Below are positions 47,347 through 59,450 of a stretch of 64,000 nucleotides of DNA, piece by piece. The DNA lies in the NCBI RefSeq assembly GCF_039535475.1, contig NZ_BAAAXG010000026.1:1054001-1118000 (forward strand). Direction: 5' to 3'. The notes beneath the pieces were generated by a model. That model was given only the letters and a program-made list of their open reading frames with translations, was not told where the DNA came from and made no database searches. The stretch is from Streptomyces showdoensis. GTDB taxonomy: Bacteria; Actinomycetota; Actinomycetes; Streptomycetales; Streptomycetaceae. How positions within the stretch are numbered: position 1 is the stretch's first letter; the number at the start of each line of letters is the position of its first letter. A program made the position numbers and the translations under genes.

Positions 47347-49893
47347 ATGTCGCCGTCGCCTTCGCGCTCCTCCTCGCTGCTCGGATTCACCGTCAAGGAC
47401 TTCCGGGCGCAGCTGCGCCAGCTGGTCCTCACGGGCGCCGCCGTCGCCGTCGGCGTCGCCTTCCTCGTGCTGTCCGTCGGCGGCGCGGGCGCGCTCGTCC
47501 AGTCCTACGAGCAGTCGGCGGCGGCCGACGTCGGCGACGCGGCCGTCCAGGTGGCCGGCCGCGACGGCGCCCCGCTGCCGGCCGGCAGCGCCGCCCGCGC
47601 GGCGAGGCTCCCGCAGGTCGGCGGCGTCGCCGAGCGGCTCACCGGCCACGCCAACGTCCTCACCCCGGCCGGCCGCCCGCTCGACGACCGGGCCCTGGTC
47701 ACCTCCGTCGCCGCCGACCCGGCCCTGCGCTGGCAGCGCCTCGACGGGGGCCGCTGGCCCGAGCGCGCGGGCGAGATCGCCCTCGACCGGGACAGCGCGG
47801 CCCGGGTCGGCGCCGCCGTCGGCGACACCGTACGGCTCACCAGGGCCGCCGGCGGCACCGCCGAGGTACGCCTCACCGGCCTCCTCGACACCTCCGCCTC
47901 CCAGGCCCTCGGCTCCCAGCCGGCCATCGGCGTCCCGTACGCGCAGACCGCCACGTACGCCACCGGCCTGCGCGCCACCCACCTCGACCTGGCCCTCCGC
48001 CCCGGCGCCGACGCGCTCGCCGTCGCGAAGGAGGTCAAGAAGGAACTCGGCGGCGGCGTCACCGCCCGCACCCACGCCGGGGCGGTCGAGGAGGCCAAGC
48101 AGAGCGGCAGGACCATGTACGCGGTCGTGCTCACCGCCGCGCTCTCCTTCGTCCTCATCGCGATGACCGTCGCCCGGATGGTCGTCACCAACACCTTCTC
48201 CGTCGTCCTCGCCCAGCGCGCCCGCCAGCTGGCCCTGCTGCGCTGCATCGGCACCGACCGCGACCAGGTGCGCCGGATCATCCGCCGCCAGGGCCTGATG
48301 CTCGGCGTGCTCGCCTCCGCCGGCGGACTCGCGGCCGGCGCGGGCGCCTGCGCCCTCGGCACCGCCCTCCTCAACGGGCTCGCCGACCTCGGCCCCGTCG
48401 AGGTCTCGCTGATGCCGGGCCGCTGGACCTTCGTCCTCGGCGGGCTCTTCGGCGTCCTGCTCACCCTCTGGGCGGTGCGCAAGCCCGCCCGGGCCGCCTC
48501 CGCCGTACCGCCCGTCGCGGCCCTCGCCGCGAGCGGCGCGGCGAAGCTGCCCGAGCCCGGCAGCCGCGCCCTGCGCGAGCTCGTCTCGCTGCTCCTGCTC
48601 GTCGCCGGTACCGGCCTGCTCGCGCTCGGCGCGTTCGGCGGCTCGCCGCTCATGCTGCTCGCGGTGACGCTCGGCGCGATCCTCACCTTCTTCGCGGTGC
48701 TGCGGTACGCGCGGTACGTGCTGCCGCCGTTCGTCGCCCTCATCGGGCTGGCCCTGCGCCGCCCCTTCGGCACCGTCGGACGGCTCTCCGTCCAGCAGCT
48801 GCGCGCCAACGCGGGCCGCACCTCCGCCGCCGCCTCCGCGATGCTGGTCGGCGTGACGGTCGCGGTCTCCGCGGTGACGGCGATCGGCGTCACCAAGGGC
48901 GGCCTGGAGGAGATGCTCGCGAGCCGGATGCCCGCCGTCTTCACCCTGGACTCCGACCGCGACCGGGTCCCGGCCGACGCCCTCACGGCCCTGCGGGCCG
49001 AGTCCGGTCTGCGGGTCACCCCGGTCCGCACCGCCGTCCTGACCGTCGACGGGAGCCGCACGGTGGTCGCCACGGCGGACCCGGCCGCCCTCAACCCCGA
49101 CGCGGAGGGCGTGGCCGCGGCCCGCGCCCTGAAGGACGGGCAGGCGCTGGCCCTCGGCGCACGGGACGGGAGCCTGACGGTGAAGGGCGGGGCGGCGTCC
49201 GCGGCCGGCACCCGCCTGACCGTCGTCGACGCCGGCGCGGGCTCCATGCTGCCGGTCGCGCTCTTCCCCGAGGCCACGGTGTACGTCGACGGCGCCACCT
49301 TCGAGCGGCTCGCCCCCGGCTCCGCCGCGCACCTGGCGACGGTCCTGGTGAACCCGGCCGACGGCACCGGCCACACCGAGGCCCGCGCCGCCCTGGACCG
49401 CGCGCTCGCCGCCCACCCCGACATCCGGGTCGCGGACACCGGCTCCGACGCCGTCACGGTCCGCTCGATGCTGGACCGGATGATGCTGGTGGTCACCGTG
49501 CTGCTCGGCTTCTCGATGGCCATCGCCGCGCTCGGCGTCGCGGCCACCCTGATGCTCACGGTGGAGGAGCGCACCCGCGAGTTCGGCATGCTCCGCGCGA
49601 TCGGCCTCGCGGGCGACCAGCTCCGCCGCATGTTGACCCTGGAGTCCGTCCTCCTCGCCCTCTCCGGCGCCCTCGCGGGCACGGTCCTGGGCCTGGTCTA
49701 CGGTTCCCTCGCCGCCCGCTCGGTGACGGGCGACCAGGTCTCCGCGCCCCAGGTGCTGGCCTCCTCCGGCGGCACGGTCCTCACCGTCCTCGGCATCCTC
49801 GCCGCCACGGTCCTCACGGGCGTCGCGGCCTCGGTCCTGCCGGCCCGGCGGGTGCGCCGGATGGTGGTGGTGGAGGCGCTGAGGGAGGCCTAG
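47347..49893 (+). CDS. FtsX-like (MacB-type) permease
   Basis: This 848-aa protein has duplicated FtsX architecture. An N-terminal TM (LVLTGAAVAVGVAFLVL) is followed by a large extracellular domain of about 220 residues. Three TMs follow near 265-375 (VLTAALSFVLIAMTVARMVV), then a central TM pair near 420-460. A second extracellular domain and three final TMs come last (VVTVLLGFSMAIAALGVAATLML, ALSGALAGTVLGLVYG and the end). Such permeases pair with a LolD/MacB ATPase for lipoprotein or peptide export. No ATPase gene adjoins it here, which is unusual. Confidence 0.92.
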   Translation: MSPSPSRSSSLLGFTVKDFRAQLRQLVLTGAAVAVGVAFLVLSVGGAGALVQSYEQSAAADVGDAAVQVAGRDGAPLPAGSAARAARLPQVGGVAERLTGHANVLTPAGRPLDDRALVTSVAADPALRWQRLDGGRWPERAGEIALDRDSAARVGAAVGDTVRLTRAAGGTAEVRLTGLLDTSASQALGSQPAIGVPYAQTATYATGLRATHLDLALRPGADALAVAKEVKKELGGGVTARTHAGAVEEAKQSGRTMYAVVLTAALSFVLIAMTVARMVVTNTFSVVLAQRARQLALLRCIGTDRDQVRRIIRRQGLMLGVLASAGGLAAGAGACALGTALLNGLADLGPVEVSLMPGRWTFVLGGLFGVLLTLWAVRKPARAASAVPPVAALAASGAAKLPEPGSRALRELVSLLLLVAGTGLLALGAFGGSPLMLLAVTLGAILTFFAVLRYARYVLPPFVALIGLALRRPFGTVGRLSVQQLRANAGRTSAAASAMLVGVTVAVSAVTAIGVTKGGLEEMLASRMPAVFTLDSDRDRVPADALTALRAESGLRVTPVRTAVLTVDGSRTVVATADPAALNPDAEGVAAARALKDGQALALGARDGSLTVKGGAASAAGTRLTVVDAGAGSMLPVALFPEATVYVDGATFERLAPGSAAHLATVLVNPADGTGHTEARAALDRALAAHPDIRVADTGSDAVTVRSMLDRMMLVVTVLLGFSMAIAALGVAATLMLTVEERTREFGMLRAIGLAGDQLRRMLTLESVLLALSGALAGTVLGLVYGSLAARSVTGDQVSAPQVLASSGGTVLTVLGILAATVLTGVAASVLPARRVRRMVVVEALREA

Positions 49894-49955
49894 CCCGTGT
49901 CCTTCGGATCAGGCCGGCGCGGGCGTCCTGCCGGTCCGGGCCCGCCGGACGGGCG

Positions 49956-50144
49956 CTAGCCGGCGGTGACGCGGCGGCGGGGCCTGGGCACCAGTTCCCC
50001 GCCGCAGTTGGGGCAGACGTCCCGCATCTCGTCCGCGCACGGCACACAGAAGGTGCACTCGTAGGTGCAGATGCGGGCGGGGCCGTCGGGGGTGAGCCGG
50101 GTCGTCTCACAGCGTTCGCAGAGTTCGCGCATGTCCAGTGCCAT
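49956..50144 (-). CDS. DUF1272 zinc-ribbon protein
   Basis: This 62-aa protein (MALDMRELCERCETT) has four CxxC pairs: CERC, CTYEC/CTFCVPC and CPNC, followed by GGELVPRPRRR. It matches the small DUF1272 family, predicted zinc-binding, function unknown. I prefer the ATG at 50144 (AGGATGG upstream, CAGGAT seven bases before) over an in-frame ATG at 50153. It lies 13 bp after the eamA terminator hairpin on the same strand. Confidence 0.9.
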   Translation of the reverse strand: MALDMRELCERCETTRLTPDGPARICTYECTFCVPCADEMRDVCPNCGGELVPRPRRRVTAG

Positions 50145-50163
50145 GCCCCCCATCCTGCGAGAA

Positions 50164-50193
50164 GGCCCGTGGGCGGGAAACCGCCCACGGGCC
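50164..50193. terminator. Terminator with GAAA tetraloop
   Basis: A perfect 13-bp stem (GGCCCGTGGGCGG / CCGCCCACGGGCC) is closed by a GAAA tetraloop, 14 bp after the EamA stop. Confidence 0.88.
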
Positions 50194-50207
50194 AGACGTC
50201 GACAGGA

Positions 50208-51164
50208 TCAGGCCGGTCCGCCGGCCGACCGCCTGGCCTGGGTCCGCACCGCGCCCATGCTCGCCGCGATGACCAGGGCGATGGCGAGGGCGTCCGTCAC
50301 GCCGAGGGCCTGGTGCAGGACGAGGAAGCCGGCGGTGGCGGCGATGGCCGGTTCCAGGCTCATCAGGATGGCGAAGGTGGGGGCCGGGAGGCGGCGCAGG
50401 GCGAGCAGTTCGAGGGTGTACGGAAGGACCGAGGACATCAGCGCGACGGCCAGGCCGAGTCCGACGGTCGACGGCACGAGGAGCCGGTCGCCGGCCTCGA
50501 CGATGCCGAACGGCAGGCTGATGACCGCCCCGACCGCCATCGCGAGCGCGAGTCCGTCGGCCTGCGGGAAGCGGCGGCCGGTGCGGGCGCTGAAGACGAT
50601 GTACGCGGCCCACATGGCGCCCGCCGCGAGGGCGAAGCCGGCGCCGGCCGGGTCGAGCCGGTCGAAGCCGCCGCCGCTGAGCAGGACGACGCCGCCGAGC
50701 GCGAGGCCGGCCCAGAGCAGGTTGGCCAGGTGGCGGGAGGCGATGACGGAGAGCGCGAGCGGGCCGAGCACTTCGAGGGTGACGGCGGCACCGAGCGGGA
50801 TCCGGTCGACGGCCAGGTAGAACAGGATGTTCATGCCGGACATGGCGGCGCCGAAGGCGAGCACGGTGCCCCAGTCGGCACGACTGTGGCCGCGGACCTT
50901 CGGGCGGCAGACCAGCAGCAGGACGGCGGCGGCGAGCACGAGCCGCAGGGTGACCACGCCGAGGGCGCCGGCCCGGGGCATGAGCAGGACGGCGACGGCG
51001 GATCCGAACTGCACGGAGAGGCCGCCGGCGACGACGAGCGCGACAGGCCCCAGCCGGGTGGCCCGGGTGGCCCGGGAGGCCCGGGAGGCGCTTCCGCCCG
51101 GAACGGCGGGGCCCGCGGTGGTGGCCGTGGATACGGCGGCTGTCTCCTTGACCGGGCTGTCCAC
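50208..51164 (-). CDS. EamA (DMT) family transporter
   Basis: This 318-aa inner-membrane protein has about ten hydrophobic helices, e.g. LVVAGGLSVQFGSAVAVLLM, VVTLRLVLAAAVLLLVC and LALVIAASMGAVRT. It belongs to the RhaT/EamA drug-metabolite exporters. The GTG at 51164 is seven bases after AAGGAG. The N-terminal tail carries an SRASRATRAT stretch encoded by four 9-bp repeats (51054-51089), outside the fold. It is divergent from a LysR-type regulator, a common arrangement for regulated efflux. Confidence 0.92.
   Translation of the reverse strand: MDSPVKETAAVSTATTAGPAVPGGSASRASRATRATRLGPVALVVAGGLSVQFGSAVAVLLMPRAGALGVVTLRLVLAAAVLLLVCRPKVRGHSRADWGTVLAFGAAMSGMNILFYLAVDRIPLGAAVTLEVLGPLALSVIASRHLANLLWAGLALGGVVLLSGGGFDRLDPAGAGFALAAGAMWAAYIVFSARTGRRFPQADGLALAMAVGAVISLPFGIVEAGDRLLVPSTVGLGLAVALMSSVLPYTLELLALRRLPAPTFAILMSLEPAIAATAGFLVLHQALGVTDALAIALVIAASMGAVRTQARRSAGGPA
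51054..51089. repeat. Four tandem 9-bp repeats in the EamA gene
   Basis: CCGGGTGGC occurs twice and CCGGGAGGC twice in tandem. In the minus-strand gene they code for an Ala/Ser/Arg/Thr-rich N-terminal tail. Confidence 0.85.
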
Positions 51165-51319
51165 CGGCGCGCTCCTTGTACTGAAAACGATCAAGAGTTC
51201 ACTACTCTGAACCAACCAGTCCAGAGTAGTGGACCGACCCCCGAGGCTCCAACCCTCACGCTAGGAGCCTCCGCGCGGCATGTGAAATGCCGATTGATCT
51301 GTGGTTATGCTCCGAAGAC

Positions 51320-52196
51320 ATGAGCCGGACGAACATCGAGCTCCGCCACCTCCGCTGCTTCCTCGCGATCGCGGAGGAAGGCAACCTCACCCGCGCCGCC
51401 GCCCGCCTCCACCTCACCCAGCCGGCCGTCTCGCGCACCCTCGCCGCGCTGGAACGCCACCTCGGCGCCCGGCTCGTCGACCGCAGCACCCACCACCTCG
51501 CCCTCACCCCCGAGGGGCGGACCTTCCACGACCGGGCCGCCGCGGCCGTCACCGCCTTCGACGCCGCCGTCGACCCGGAGCTGCTCCGCCACCGCCCGCT
51601 GCGCCTGGGCCACGCCTGGTCGGCCTTCGGCCCGTACACGACCCCGCTGCTACGCCGATGGCAGGCCGAGCACCCCGGGACCCCGCTCGAACTCCTCCGC
51701 GTCGACGACCGCACGGCCGGCCTGCTGCGCGGCGAGGTGGACGCGGCGCTGCTGCGCGGGCCGGTGGAGGTCCCGGGCCTGGCGACCGAGGAACTGCTCA
51801 CCGAGGAGCGGGTGGCGGCCGTCCCGGCGGACAGCCCGCTGGCCGCGCGCCCCGCCCTGGCCCTGGCGGACCTGGCGGCCGAGACCGCGATCCTCAACCC
51901 GGTCTCGGGCACGACCACCCTCGACCTGTGGCCCGCCGCCGCCCGCCCCCCGCACCACCCTGACCGTCGCCAACACCGACGACTGGCTCAGCACGATCGC
52001 CGCGGCCCGGGGCATCGGCGTCACCTCCGCCTCGACCGCCACCCTCCACCCCCACCCGGGCGTCGCCTACCGCCCCCTGACCGACGCGCCGCCGGTGCCG
52101 GTCCTGCTGGCCTGGCGGGAGGGCGACCGGCACCCCGCGGTCGCGGCGCTGGTCGAGCTGGCGCGGGAGATCGCGGGGACCGCGGGCCCGGCGTGA
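51320..52196 (+). pseudogene. LysR family transcriptional regulator, frameshifted in the effector domain
   Basis: The frame from ATG 51320 gives a normal LysR N-terminal HTH (CFLAIAEEGNLTRAAARLHL, QPAVSRTLAALERHLG) and most of the effector domain up to TTTLDLWPAAARP. It then enters a run of six C (51946-51951) and continues out of register as Arg/Pro-rich nonsense. Deleting one C restores RTTLTVANTDDWL and AARGIGVTSASTA on to a TGA at 52194-52196. The span is 292 codons plus one base. A corrected protein would be about 291 aa. It is divergent from eamA, a plausible target. TATGCT lies eight bases before the start. Confidence 0.85.
51946..51951. other. Six-C homopolymer carrying the LysR frameshift
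   Basis: One base fewer rejoins the reading frame of the LysR effector domain to its family C-terminus. It is the third such site in the window. Confidence 0.75.
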
Positions 52197-52274
52197 TCCG
52201 GAGGGCGGGGTCTAGGCTGGTCCGGCCCCGGCCGGCCCGGGCCAGGGCTCCCGGCGGAGAGTGACGAGACTGCG

Positions 52275-52655
52275 ATGACCGAACCGACCAAGCCCGTGGT
52301 CGAGCGCCCCGAGGGCGAGGCCCCCACCGAGCTGACCTTCCGCGACCTCGTCGTCGGCGACGGCCTGGAGGCCAAGCCGGGCCGGGTCGTCCGGATCCAC
52401 TACGTCGGGGTGACCTTCGCGTCGGGGAAGGAGTTCGACTCCTCCTGGGACCGGGGCGAGCCGTTCAAGTTCGCCGTGGGCGGCGGCCGGGTCGTCAAGG
52501 GCATGGACCGGGGGATCCGGGGCATGAAGGTCGGCGGCCGGCGCGAGATCGTCATCCCCCCGCGCCTCGGCTACGGCAACCAGTCGCCCACGTCGGCGAT
52601 CCCGGCGGGCTCGACCCTCGTCTTCGTCGTGGACCTGCTCTCCGTCGCGGTCTGA
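52275..52655 (+). CDS. FKBP-type peptidyl-prolyl cis-trans isomerase
   Basis: This 126-aa protein has one FKBP domain: VVRIHYVGVTFASGKEFDSSWDRG, GRVVKGMDRGIRGMKVGG and RREIVIPPRLGYG. The last includes the conserved Tyr of the active site and ends VFVVDLLSV. It has no signal peptide, so it acts in the cytoplasm, accelerating proline isomerisation in folding. Length is typical of the single-domain Streptomyces FKBP. The ATG follows GGCGGAGA. Confidence 0.95.
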   Translation: MTEPTKPVVERPEGEAPTELTFRDLVVGDGLEAKPGRVVRIHYVGVTFASGKEFDSSWDRGEPFKFAVGGGRVVKGMDRGIRGMKVGGRREIVIPPRLGYGNQSPTSAIPAGSTLVFVVDLLSVAV

Positions 52656-52686
52656 GCCCCCTCGCCCACCCGTCCCCCGGCCCTCC

Positions 52687-56691
<4,005 letters not shown>

Positions 56692-56712
56692 CGGGCGGAC
56701 GCTCCGTACGGG

Positions 56713-56744
56713 GGCCCGGCGTCGGACATGGCCGATGCCGGGCC
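56713..56744. terminator. serC terminator hairpin
   Basis: An inverted repeat of GGCCCGGC-GT-CGG with CCG-AT-GCCGGGCC surrounds a 6-nt loop, 22 bp after the serC stop. Further GTCGGGGGTCA repeats follow to 56815. Confidence 0.7.
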
Positions 56745-56807
56745 TCCGGCGCGTCCGGGCGCGTCCGGGGCCGGTCCGTCGGGGATCCGTCGGGGGTCAG
56801 TCGGGGG

Positions 56808-57788
56808 TCAGTCGCGGCGCAACAGCCGCTTGATGCCGACCACGAGGACGGTGGCGCCGGCGAGGACGAGGAAGCCGAGGGTGACATTGCCCTTCTCGCC
56901 CCCTTCGGCCGCGGCCGAAGGGGAGTCGGGCGAGCCGCCCGGCGCCCGGGTCGGCTGCTCCTCGGGGGCCCCGGCGCCTTCCCGGTCGATCCGGACGACC
57001 CGGCTCTTCCGCCCCTCCGAGCCGAACATGAAGGCCGAGCCGTCCGGCGTGTACGTCACGGACTCGGCCTGTCCCTGGAACGGGGCGCCGACGGAGGTGC
57101 CCTCGTCGCCGAGGCGGCCGTCCTTCCAGGCGTACTCCCTGGCCATCAGGTAGCCGCGCAGGACGAGCCGGTCGCCGGCCGGGGAGAAGGCGCCGTCGGT
57201 GACCCAGGGGACCTCGCCGATGCGGCGGAAGACGTTGGTGCCGGAGGTGCTGAGCCGTTCGGGGCCCTGGTAGAGGCCGCCGCCGTCCTCGTTCTTGCTG
57301 GCGATGTAGACCCGGCCGGTCTTCGGATCGACCATCAGCGCCTCGGCGTTGCGGGCCCCGTCGGCGTACTTCACGTCGTACTGGGTGGCGCGGACGGTCT
57401 GGTCCTTGAGCTCCTTCGGCTCGGGGAAGCGGTAGATCCAGACGTGGTCCCAGGAGCCGTCGAGGTTGTCGCCGATGTCGCCGACGTAGATGTCTCCGTC
57501 GGGGCCGACGGAGATGCCCTCCATGTCGCGGGGGGTGCCGACGCCCTTCATGGTGAGGGTGGCGACCGTCTCGCCGGTGCGGGAGTCGACGCCGTAGATC
57601 AGCGGGGCGTCCTGGTCGTTGTGCGTCCAGTAGACGCCGGGGTGCGCGCGGCTCGCGGCGAGGCCGCTGGACTCGGTGATCCGCGGGTCCTCGATGGTGA
57701 AGTCGCGGTCGGCGTCCGCCGCGACGGCGGGCACCGCCGCGAGCAGGACGAGGGCCGCCGTTCCGAGGGCGCACAGAGCAGGTCGCAT
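56808..57788 (-). CDS. Secreted/membrane-anchored beta-propeller protein
   Basis: This 326-aa protein has a signal peptide (MRPALCALGTAALVLLAAVPAVAADA) and a propeller-like region (VYWTHNDQDAPLIYGVDSRTG, EGISVGPDGDIYVGDIGDN, FMFGSEGRKSRVVRID). A Gly/Pro/Ser/Glu-rich stalk and a C-terminal TM followed by positive residues (GFLVLAGATVLVVGIKRLLRRD) anchor it with the propeller outside. Its function is unknown; similar Streptomyces proteins are annotated only as WD40-like. CAGGCT lies seven bases upstream of the ATG, so it may be leaderless. Confidence 0.85.
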   Translation of the reverse strand: MRPALCALGTAALVLLAAVPAVAADADRDFTIEDPRITESSGLAASRAHPGVYWTHNDQDAPLIYGVDSRTGETVATLTMKGVGTPRDMEGISVGPDGDIYVGDIGDNLDGSWDHVWIYRFPEPKELKDQTVRATQYDVKYADGARNAEALMVDPKTGRVYIASKNEDGGGLYQGPERLSTSGTNVFRRIGEVPWVTDGAFSPAGDRLVLRGYLMAREYAWKDGRLGDEGTSVGAPFQGQAESVTYTPDGSAFMFGSEGRKSRVVRIDREGAGAPEEQPTRAPGGSPDSPSAAAEGGEKGNVTLGFLVLAGATVLVVGIKRLLRRD

Positions 57789-57886
57789 GCCCTCCAGCCT
57801 GCCATGGGTGCCGCGGCGGGGCCGCGGCATCCGGGTGTCGGGGATCACGTCGCAGGGCCCGCCCGCGGTCGGTGATGATGGTCGCC

Positions 57887-58573
57887 ATGCGTTTTCTGTT
57901 CGTCGGCGACAGCATGACCATCGGACGCGCCGGCGACTTCACCTGGCGCTACCGGATGTGGCAGCACCTGGAGTCCGTCCTGCCCGGGGCCCACGAGATC
58001 GTGGGCCCGCGCACGGAGTTGTACGAGACCGGGGCCGACGCGGCCGTGTCGCACGCCTACGCCGCCCCGGACTTCCCGGCCGGGGCGCGCCGCCATCTGG
58101 CCGGCTGGGGCGAGGGCTGGCTGCACATGGCGCCGCTGATCGGCGGGACGGTGGCGGAGACCGGCGCGGACGTGCTGCTGATCTCGCTGGGCCTGATCGA
58201 CCTGGGCTTCTACACGAACAGCGACCAGACCGCGGAGAACGTCCGCGCCTTCCTGGCCGCCGCCCGGGCGGCGAACCCGCGCGTCCGGGCCGTGCTCCTG
58301 CCGGTCATCCCGAACACCCGGGCCGAGAAGGACGAGACCTTCGCCGCCGAGTGCGCCCGCTTCAACGAGCTGCTCGCGAAGACGGTCGCGGACCTGGACT
58401 CGGCGGCCTCGCCACTGCTCCTCGGCTCGGTGCCGGAGTCGTACGACATCCACATGGACACCTACGACGGCACCCACCCGGGCCCCACCGGCGAGCACAA
58501 GCTGGCGGCGGCCTTCGCGGACGCCCTGCACCAGGCCTGGGGGATCGGCGGCCCCTACCGGGGCCGGGCCTGA
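57887..58573 (+). CDS. SGNH/GDSL-type hydrolase (esterase)
   Basis: This 228-aa protein has block I FLFVGDSMTIG (nucleophile Ser), a Gly-containing block (LISLGLIDLG) and block V DGTHPGPTGEHKLA with the Asp/His pair. It lacks a signal peptide, so it is cytoplasmic, unlike many secreted members. The substrate may be an acetylated sugar or small ester. The ATG at 57887 has GATGAT seven bases upstream and no clear ribosome-binding site. It is divergent from the propeller gene. Confidence 0.9.
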   Translation: MRFLFVGDSMTIGRAGDFTWRYRMWQHLESVLPGAHEIVGPRTELYETGADAAVSHAYAAPDFPAGARRHLAGWGEGWLHMAPLIGGTVAETGADVLLISLGLIDLGFYTNSDQTAENVRAFLAAARAANPRVRAVLLPVIPNTRAEKDETFAAECARFNELLAKTVADLDSAASPLLLGSVPESYDIHMDTYDGTHPGPTGEHKLAAAFADALHQAWGIGGPYRGRA

Positions 58574-58588
58574 CCCGGAGGACACGGT

Positions 58589-58996
58589 CTAGGGGGCGTC
58601 GACGATCGCGTCGACCTCGATCTCCACCAGCCACAGCGGGTCGATGAAGCGCGAGACCTCCACGAAGGTCGTCACCGGGCGTATGTCCGCGAAGCGTTCG
58701 CCGTGGGCGCGGGCCGCTTCCTTCCAGGCCGTCACGTCGGTGAGCATGATGCGGGTGCGGACCACGTCCTCCAGCGTGGCCCCGGCCTCCTTGAGCGCGG
58801 CCTCGGCGATGTCCAGGCAGCGCACGGTCTGCGCGTGGACGTCGCCCGGGCCGACGGTGCCGCCGTCGGGGCCGATGGGCGCGGTGCCGGCGACGGCGAC
58901 GTGCGCGCCCTTGCGGACGGCCCGGCAGAAGCCGATCTCGGGTTCGAGCGGGGACCCGGAGGCGATGTTCCTGCGGGGGGTGGTGCGGTCGGTCAT
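58589..58996 (-). CDS. RidA (YjgF/YER057c/UK114) family protein
   Basis: This 135-aa protein has GSPLEPEIGFCRAVRKG, VAVAGTAPIGPDG, DVVRTRIMLTDVTAWKEAARAHGE and RPVTTFVEVSRFIDPLWLVEIEVDAI. RidA proteins form trimers and deaminate reactive enamines. Arg in VRTR and Glu/Asp in VEIEVDA match the active-site region. The ATG overlaps the CMD-family stop by 4 bp, so the two are co-translated. Confidence 0.93.
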   Translation of the reverse strand: MTDRTTPRRNIASGSPLEPEIGFCRAVRKGAHVAVAGTAPIGPDGGTVGPGDVHAQTVRCLDIAEAALKEAGATLEDVVRTRIMLTDVTAWKEAARAHGERFADIRPVTTFVEVSRFIDPLWLVEIEVDAIVDAP

Positions 58997-59409
58997 CAGG
59001 CTGCTCTCGTCAGGCGGTTGGCGAAGGTGGAGACCGTGTACGTCCCTATGCCGAGGACGACCTCCAGGGCGTTCTGACGGGTGTAGCCGTGGGCGAAGAA
59101 CGCCTCCAGCTCGGCGTCGGACACCGCGCCCGAGGCGGCGAGCACCTGGAGGGTGAAGCGGCGCACGGCGTCGAGCCGCGCGCGCTCGGGGGCCGGGCCG
59201 AGAGCGGCGAACTTCGCCTCGTGCATGTCGACGCAGAGGTGGCACTGGTTGCGGGCGGCGACGGTCAGGACGACGGTCTCGCGGGAGTGCGGGTCGAGGG
59301 TGGTCGACTCGAAGATCTCGCTGAGCTTGAGGAAGCCGTCGAGGGTGTGCGGCGACTCCTTGAGAAGGGCGACGGCCCCGGCGGTACGACTGGACAGGTC
59401 CTGCGGCAC
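58996..59409 (-). CDS. Carboxymuconolactone decarboxylase family (AhpD-like) protein
   Basis: This 137-aa CMD/AhpD-fold protein has the redox motif CHLC (NQCHLCVDMH) expected for alkylhydroperoxidase-like activity. It contains TTLDPHSRETVVLTVAARN and ends NALEVVLGIGTYTVSTFANRL. GTG 59409 follows GGGGGAG. It heads a two-gene operon with RidA and is divergent from a MarR regulator only 28 bp away. Confidence 0.92.
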   Translation of the reverse strand: MPQDLSSRTAGAVALLKESPHTLDGFLKLSEIFESTTLDPHSRETVVLTVAARNQCHLCVDMHEAKFAALGPAPERARLDAVRRFTLQVLAASGAVSDAELEAFFAHGYTRQNALEVVLGIGTYTVSTFANRLTRAA

Positions 59410-59424
59410 GGTGACTCCCCCGGC

Positions 59425-59430
59425 TAAGAT
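59425..59430 (+). promoter_or_regulatory. -10 element (TAAGAT) for leaderless marR mRNA
   Basis: TAAGAT is followed by seven bases and the MarR ATG at 59438. An inverted repeat overlaps the start (see next feature). Confidence 0.45.
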
Positions 59431-59436
59431 GGACAA

Positions 59437-59450
59437 CATGGTTGACCATG
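59437..59450. promoter_or_regulatory. Inverted repeat CATGGT-TG-ACCATG at the MarR start
   Basis: Perfect 6-bp arms lie around TG, overlapping the first codons of the MarR gene and the divergent CMD promoter. This is a likely autoregulatory operator. Confidence 0.55.

Noticed and set aside
44546..49416. Upstream in-frame extensions of the carboxyltransferase and AtuA genes
   Set aside because: The family N-termini, ribosome-binding sites and 4-bp overlaps fix the starts at 44545 and 46257. The extensions read other genes in wrong frames.
46392..51323. A continuous open frame of more than 1600 codons on the plus strand
   Set aside because: It runs antisense to the TIGR03084 gene, in a wrong frame through the FtsX permease gene and antisense to eamA. 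Its translation is low-complexity Arg/Gly/Pro, typical of G+C-rich shadow frames.
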